A stretch of DNA of 8,029 bases from JBEKEX01 sp050013615 (GTDB taxonomy: Bacteria; Chloroflexota; Anaerolineae; Anaerolineales; Anaerolineaceae), in assembly GCA_050013615.1 (NCBI GenBank), contig JBEKEX010000123.1, positions 1 to 8,029 of the forward strand. Reading direction: 5' to 3'. The notes beneath the pieces are model-generated. The model did not search any database. It was not told where the DNA came from and saw only the letters and a list, made by a program, of their open reading frames with translations. Positions within the stretch are counted from its first letter, which is position 1. Every line of letters begins with the position of its first letter. Positions 5,603 to 8,029 of the stretch are shown one piece after another. The translations under genes and the position numbers were made by a program.

Positions 5603-7333
5603 ATGAAGTCAAAGCTGTATTTATTACTTACGTTGGTCATTCTGGCCAGCATGGCGTTGACAGCTTGCGGTGGCACTGCCACAGCAGCTCCAGCGACCGA
5701 GGCTCCAACAGCTGCCGCAGCGACAGAAGCCCCGACCGCAGCACCGACCGCCGCCGCTACAACTGCGGCCTCCAATCCGGACACCATTATCATCGGTACT
5801 ACCGATAAGGTCTCCAGCCTTGACCCCGCCGATGCCTATTCCGTTCGTGACTGGGAAATCGCTTACAACATCAGCGAGGGCCTCGTAAAATGGAAACCCG
5901 GCACGACCGATCTAATACCGGATCTTGCCACCGACCTGGGCACTGTGTCCAAAGATGGCTTGACCTACACCTTCACCCTGAAAGATGGCATTAAATTTGG
6001 TGATGGCACCCCCTTGACCGCAACGGTCTACGCTGCCCAGCTCAACCGTTTGCTCACCATCGGCCCCAAGTGCCCGAACGACGTGGCCGATTCCCTGGCA
6101 GTTCCGTTCGTCAAGAGCATCGCGGCGCCCGATGCCAAGACCATGGTTTTCACACTAACTACCCCGATTGCCTACTTCCCGCAGATCCTGGCAGGCTCTC
6201 CGTATGTTGCATCTGACCCGAACATTTTCAAGGCCGACGCGTGCAACCTCAACCCGACCGCCCCGATTTACGGCGTAGGCCCCTGGTTCATTTCTCAATA
6301 CGATCCGGACACCCAGATGGTCTTCGAGCCCAATCCTTATTACACCGGTGATATGAAGCCGCAAGTCAAACAGATCATCGTCCGCTTCTATTCTGACCCC
6401 AATACCATGTCTTTGGCCGTGCAGAGTGGGGAGATCGACATCGCTTGGCGTTTGCTATCTCCTGAACAGCTCACTCCGCTCGGAAAGGTTGCTGGCCTGA
6501 CAGTCGGGACGATCAGTGGTGGCGCTATCCGCTACCTGATCCTGAACCACACCATGGCGCCATTCAATGATCCAAACGTCCTCAAAGCAGTTGCTTCGGC
6601 CGTCGATCGCAACGAGATCGCCGATACCGTCTATGGCGGCCAGGTCACTCCATTATATTCTCAGGTCCCGCCCGGCTTCTTGGGCGCAACTGAGGCTTTC
6701 GATACCAAGTACTCGGCGCCGAACCTCGACGCAGCCAAGAAATTTTTGGAAGCCTCCGGTTATTCCGCCACCAAACCCGTTCAGATCACCCTTTGGTACC
6801 CACCTGAGCACTACGGTGCATCGACCGCAGCCTGGATGCAGGTGATCAAGAAGGAACTGGAAGCAACAGGCGAGATCCAGGTGACCTTGCAGGCCCAGGA
6901 ATGGAGCACCTACGTTCCCGCATTGACAGGCGGCAAGTCCTACGCGGGTGGTGTTCTGGGTTGGTTCTTCGATTACCCAGACCCGTCCAACTATTTGGAT
7001 CCGTTCGTCTATAACCGCGGCGAAGGCACCAATGTGACTGCCCCAGCAACGGGTAGCACGACCGGCACCCCAATCAATGACGAGGCCAAGCAATTGGTTG
7101 CATTGCTCCAGCAGGCTGACATCGAAACCGACTTGACCAAACGTGCCGATGAGTACAAGCAGGCACAGGACATATACGCTGACCTGGTTGTAACTCTGCC
7201 GTTATTCTTCCAAGCAGAGCACGTGGTTTACGCCAGTGATATCCACGGCTCATCTGCTTTTGCCACCCCTGAAACTTTGAATATCGGCGGCAACATCATC
7301 TTCAATTACTCGCTGCTTTCCAAGGGCAAGTAA
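5603..7333 (+). CDS. ABC transporter substrate-binding lipoprotein, family 5 (peptide/nickel type)
   Basis: A 576-residue extracytoplasmic binding protein for an ABC importer. The N-terminus is a lipoprotein signal: a hydrophobic stretch at 5-19 and lipobox LTAC at 19-22, with Cys22 as the lipidated residue. A low-complexity Ala/Thr/Pro linker (about 25-57, with ATEAPTAA-like repeats) tethers the domain to the membrane. The SBP_bac_5 fold follows: TIIIGTTDKVSSLDPADA near the start, then a region with SEGLVKW and FTLKDGIKFGDGTPLTA, typical of DppA/OppA relatives. Full length and intact. The family takes up di- and oligopeptides, nickel, sugars and others, and the substrate cannot be told here. 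The permease starting 70 bases downstream is its likely partner, separated by a hairpin expected to keep this gene more highly expressed. Confidence 0.94.
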   Translation: MKSKLYLLLTLVILASMALTACGGTATAAPATEAPTAAAATEAPTAAPTAAATTAASNPDTIIIGTTDKVSSLDPADAYSVRDWEIAYNISEGLVKWKPGTTDLIPDLATDLGTVSKDGLTYTFTLKDGIKFGDGTPLTATVYAAQLNRLLTIGPKCPNDVADSLAVPFVKSIAAPDAKTMVFTLTTPIAYFPQILAGSPYVASDPNIFKADACNLNPTAPIYGVGPWFISQYDPDTQMVFEPNPYYTGDMKPQVKQIIVRFYSDPNTMSLAVQSGEIDIAWRLLSPEQLTPLGKVAGLTVGTISGGAIRYLILNHTMAPFNDPNVLKAVASAVDRNEIADTVYGGQVTPLYSQVPPGFLGATEAFDTKYSAPNLDAAKKFLEASGYSATKPVQITLWYPPEHYGASTAAWMQVIKKELEATGEIQVTLQAQEWSTYVPALTGGKSYAGGVLGWFFDYPDPSNYLDPFVYNRGEGTNVTAPATGSTTGTPINDEAKQLVALLQQADIETDLTKRADEYKQAQDIYADLVVTLPLFFQAEHVVYASDIHGSSAFATPETLNIGGNIIFNYSLLSKGK

Positions 7334-7347
7334 ACTCATTACACTCG

Positions 7348-7390
7348 AATGGGGCGGGCGGCAAGTCATCCCGCCCCATTTCTATTTTTC
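7348..7390 (+). terminator. GC-rich hairpin with U-rich tail between binding protein and permease
   Basis: AATGGGGCGGG (7348-7358) and CCCGCCCCATT (7370-7380) form an 11-bp perfect stem with an 11-nt loop, followed by TCTATTTTTC. This is a plausible intrinsic terminator. Located inside what looks like one operon, it would work as a partial terminator or as a 3'-end stabiliser for the binding-protein mRNA. Confidence 0.7.
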
Positions 7391-7403
7391 CTCTTCATAA
7401 AAA

Positions 7404-8029
7404 ATGACCCCCATTGGACTTATTGCTCTCATTATTGGCATTCCCTCTCTTCTCCTATTGACGTATGTTTTCGTCAAAGGCTCGACGGGCCTCCGCCGCT
7501 ATATCCTCACCCGCATCGTTCTGACATTGCCAATGGTTTTCATCCTGGGCACTTTGGTATTCCTGATCCTGCATATCTTACCGGGTGACCCGGTCTCTTC
7601 TGCCTTGGGTCCCAAAGGTACTCCGGAGATGATCCAGAATATCCGTGCCCAGCTTGGGCTCAACGATCCGTTGATCGTCCAATACGGCCGGTTCTTGTGG
7701 CAAATGGTCACCCTAAAATTCGGGAATTCTCTGGTGGGCGGCCATCGCCCGATCATCGATGAGATGAGCGAGCGTTTCCCTGCAACCCTGGAATTGATCA
7801 TCCCTGCCTCGATCCTGGCATTACTCATCGGCATCTATGGCGGTACGCTGGCAGCTTCCAAGCGTAAAAAAGCGGCCGATTTTGCCATGCGCATATATGC
7901 TGTCGTTATCTATTCACTGCCAATATTCTGGCTCGGATTGATTTTGCAGCTCTTCTTTGGCGTTACACTCAGATGGTTACCGATCTCCGGTCGCATCGAT
8001 CCCATTATTGGCACCACCCTAAGAACCTA
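7404..8029 (+). CDS. ABC transporter permease, DppB/OppB type (5' part)
   Basis: The open frame from ATG 7404 runs to the window end without a stop, giving 208 residues of an inner-membrane permease. The section from residue 31 is classic for the family: RRYILTRI, a first membrane helix (about 36-57), the ILPGDP motif at 58-63, an external segment with LGLNDPLIVQYGRFLWQ, then helices near 130-150 and 165-190. The cytoplasmic EAA loop that contacts the ATPase is not reached. The first 30 residues are unusual, adding a further hydrophobic helix (about 5-24) before the point where DppB proteins normally begin. No ribosome site precedes the ATG, and I found no better start in frame: the next ATG would cut into the first family helix. 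It probably forms an importer with the upstream lipoprotein. Confidence 0.9.
   Translation, partial: MTPIGLIALIIGIPSLLLLTYVFVKGSTGLRRYILTRIVLTLPMVFILGTLVFLILHILPGDPVSSALGPKGTPEMIQNIRAQLGLNDPLIVQYGRFLWQMVTLKFGNSLVGGHRPIIDEMSERFPATLELIIPASILALLIGIYGGTLAASKRKKAADFAMRIYAVVIYSLPIFWLGLILQLFFGVTLRWLPISGRIDPIIGTTLRT

Noticed and set aside
7349..7588. 79-codon open frame overlapping the permease start
   Set aside because: It is in a different frame from the clear DppB-type protein, starts inside the terminator stem and has low-complexity shadow composition.

Overview
The window comes from a bacterium of the phylum Chloroflexota, probably class Anaerolineae. The phylum call rests mainly on the partial 16S rRNA gene on the minus strand. 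It contains an exact match to the sequence I recall as the Chloroflexi-specific FISH probe GNSB-941 (positions 26-42) and the EUB338-III variant of the bacterial 338 site (604-621). The protein content fits: a lipoprotein-dependent ABC importer of the peptide/nickel type, a VanW-type cell-wall protein and an LCP glycopolymer transferase. The class is an inference.

Layout. Positions 1-957 hold the 5' two thirds of 16S rRNA, read leftward. Positions 958-1458 are an unusually elaborate 16S leader with three near-consensus tandem promoters, all sharing the string CCCTTGACA. Each of the two inner promoters is preceded by a hairpin plus U-tract built on the same stem (CCGATGT / ACATCGG). All protein genes run rightward, divergent from the rRNA: a membrane-anchored VanW protein (1594-3462), a small four-cysteine zinc protein of the Trm112/YcaR type (3592-3813), an LCP (LytR-CpsA-Psr) protein with a LytR_C tail (3921-5363), a family 5 solute-binding lipoprotein (5603-7333), and the 5' part of a DppB/OppB-type permease (7404 to the window end).

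Expression. Almost every gene seems to be its own unit. VanW has an extended -10 placed so that transcription would start on the A of its ATG (a leaderless mRNA). LCP has a promoter leaving only about 6 nt of leader. The Trm112-like gene has a good promoter and a Shine-Dalgarno (SD) site. The binding protein has a consensus promoter, a roughly 119-nt leader and two SD sequences, one without a usable start codon. A 15-bp perfect hairpin separates LCP from the importer genes. A second GC-rich hairpin with a U-rich tail lies between binding protein and permease, a usual place to keep binding-protein levels above permease levels.

How the genes work together. VanW and LCP both concern the cell envelope (peptidoglycan-associated and glycopolymer attachment, by family). 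The binding protein and permease start an ABC import operon whose second permease and ATPases lie beyond the window. The substrate cannot be read from sequence. I see no CRISPR array, phage gene, transposon or defence system. The most unusual content is the architecture of the rRNA leader.
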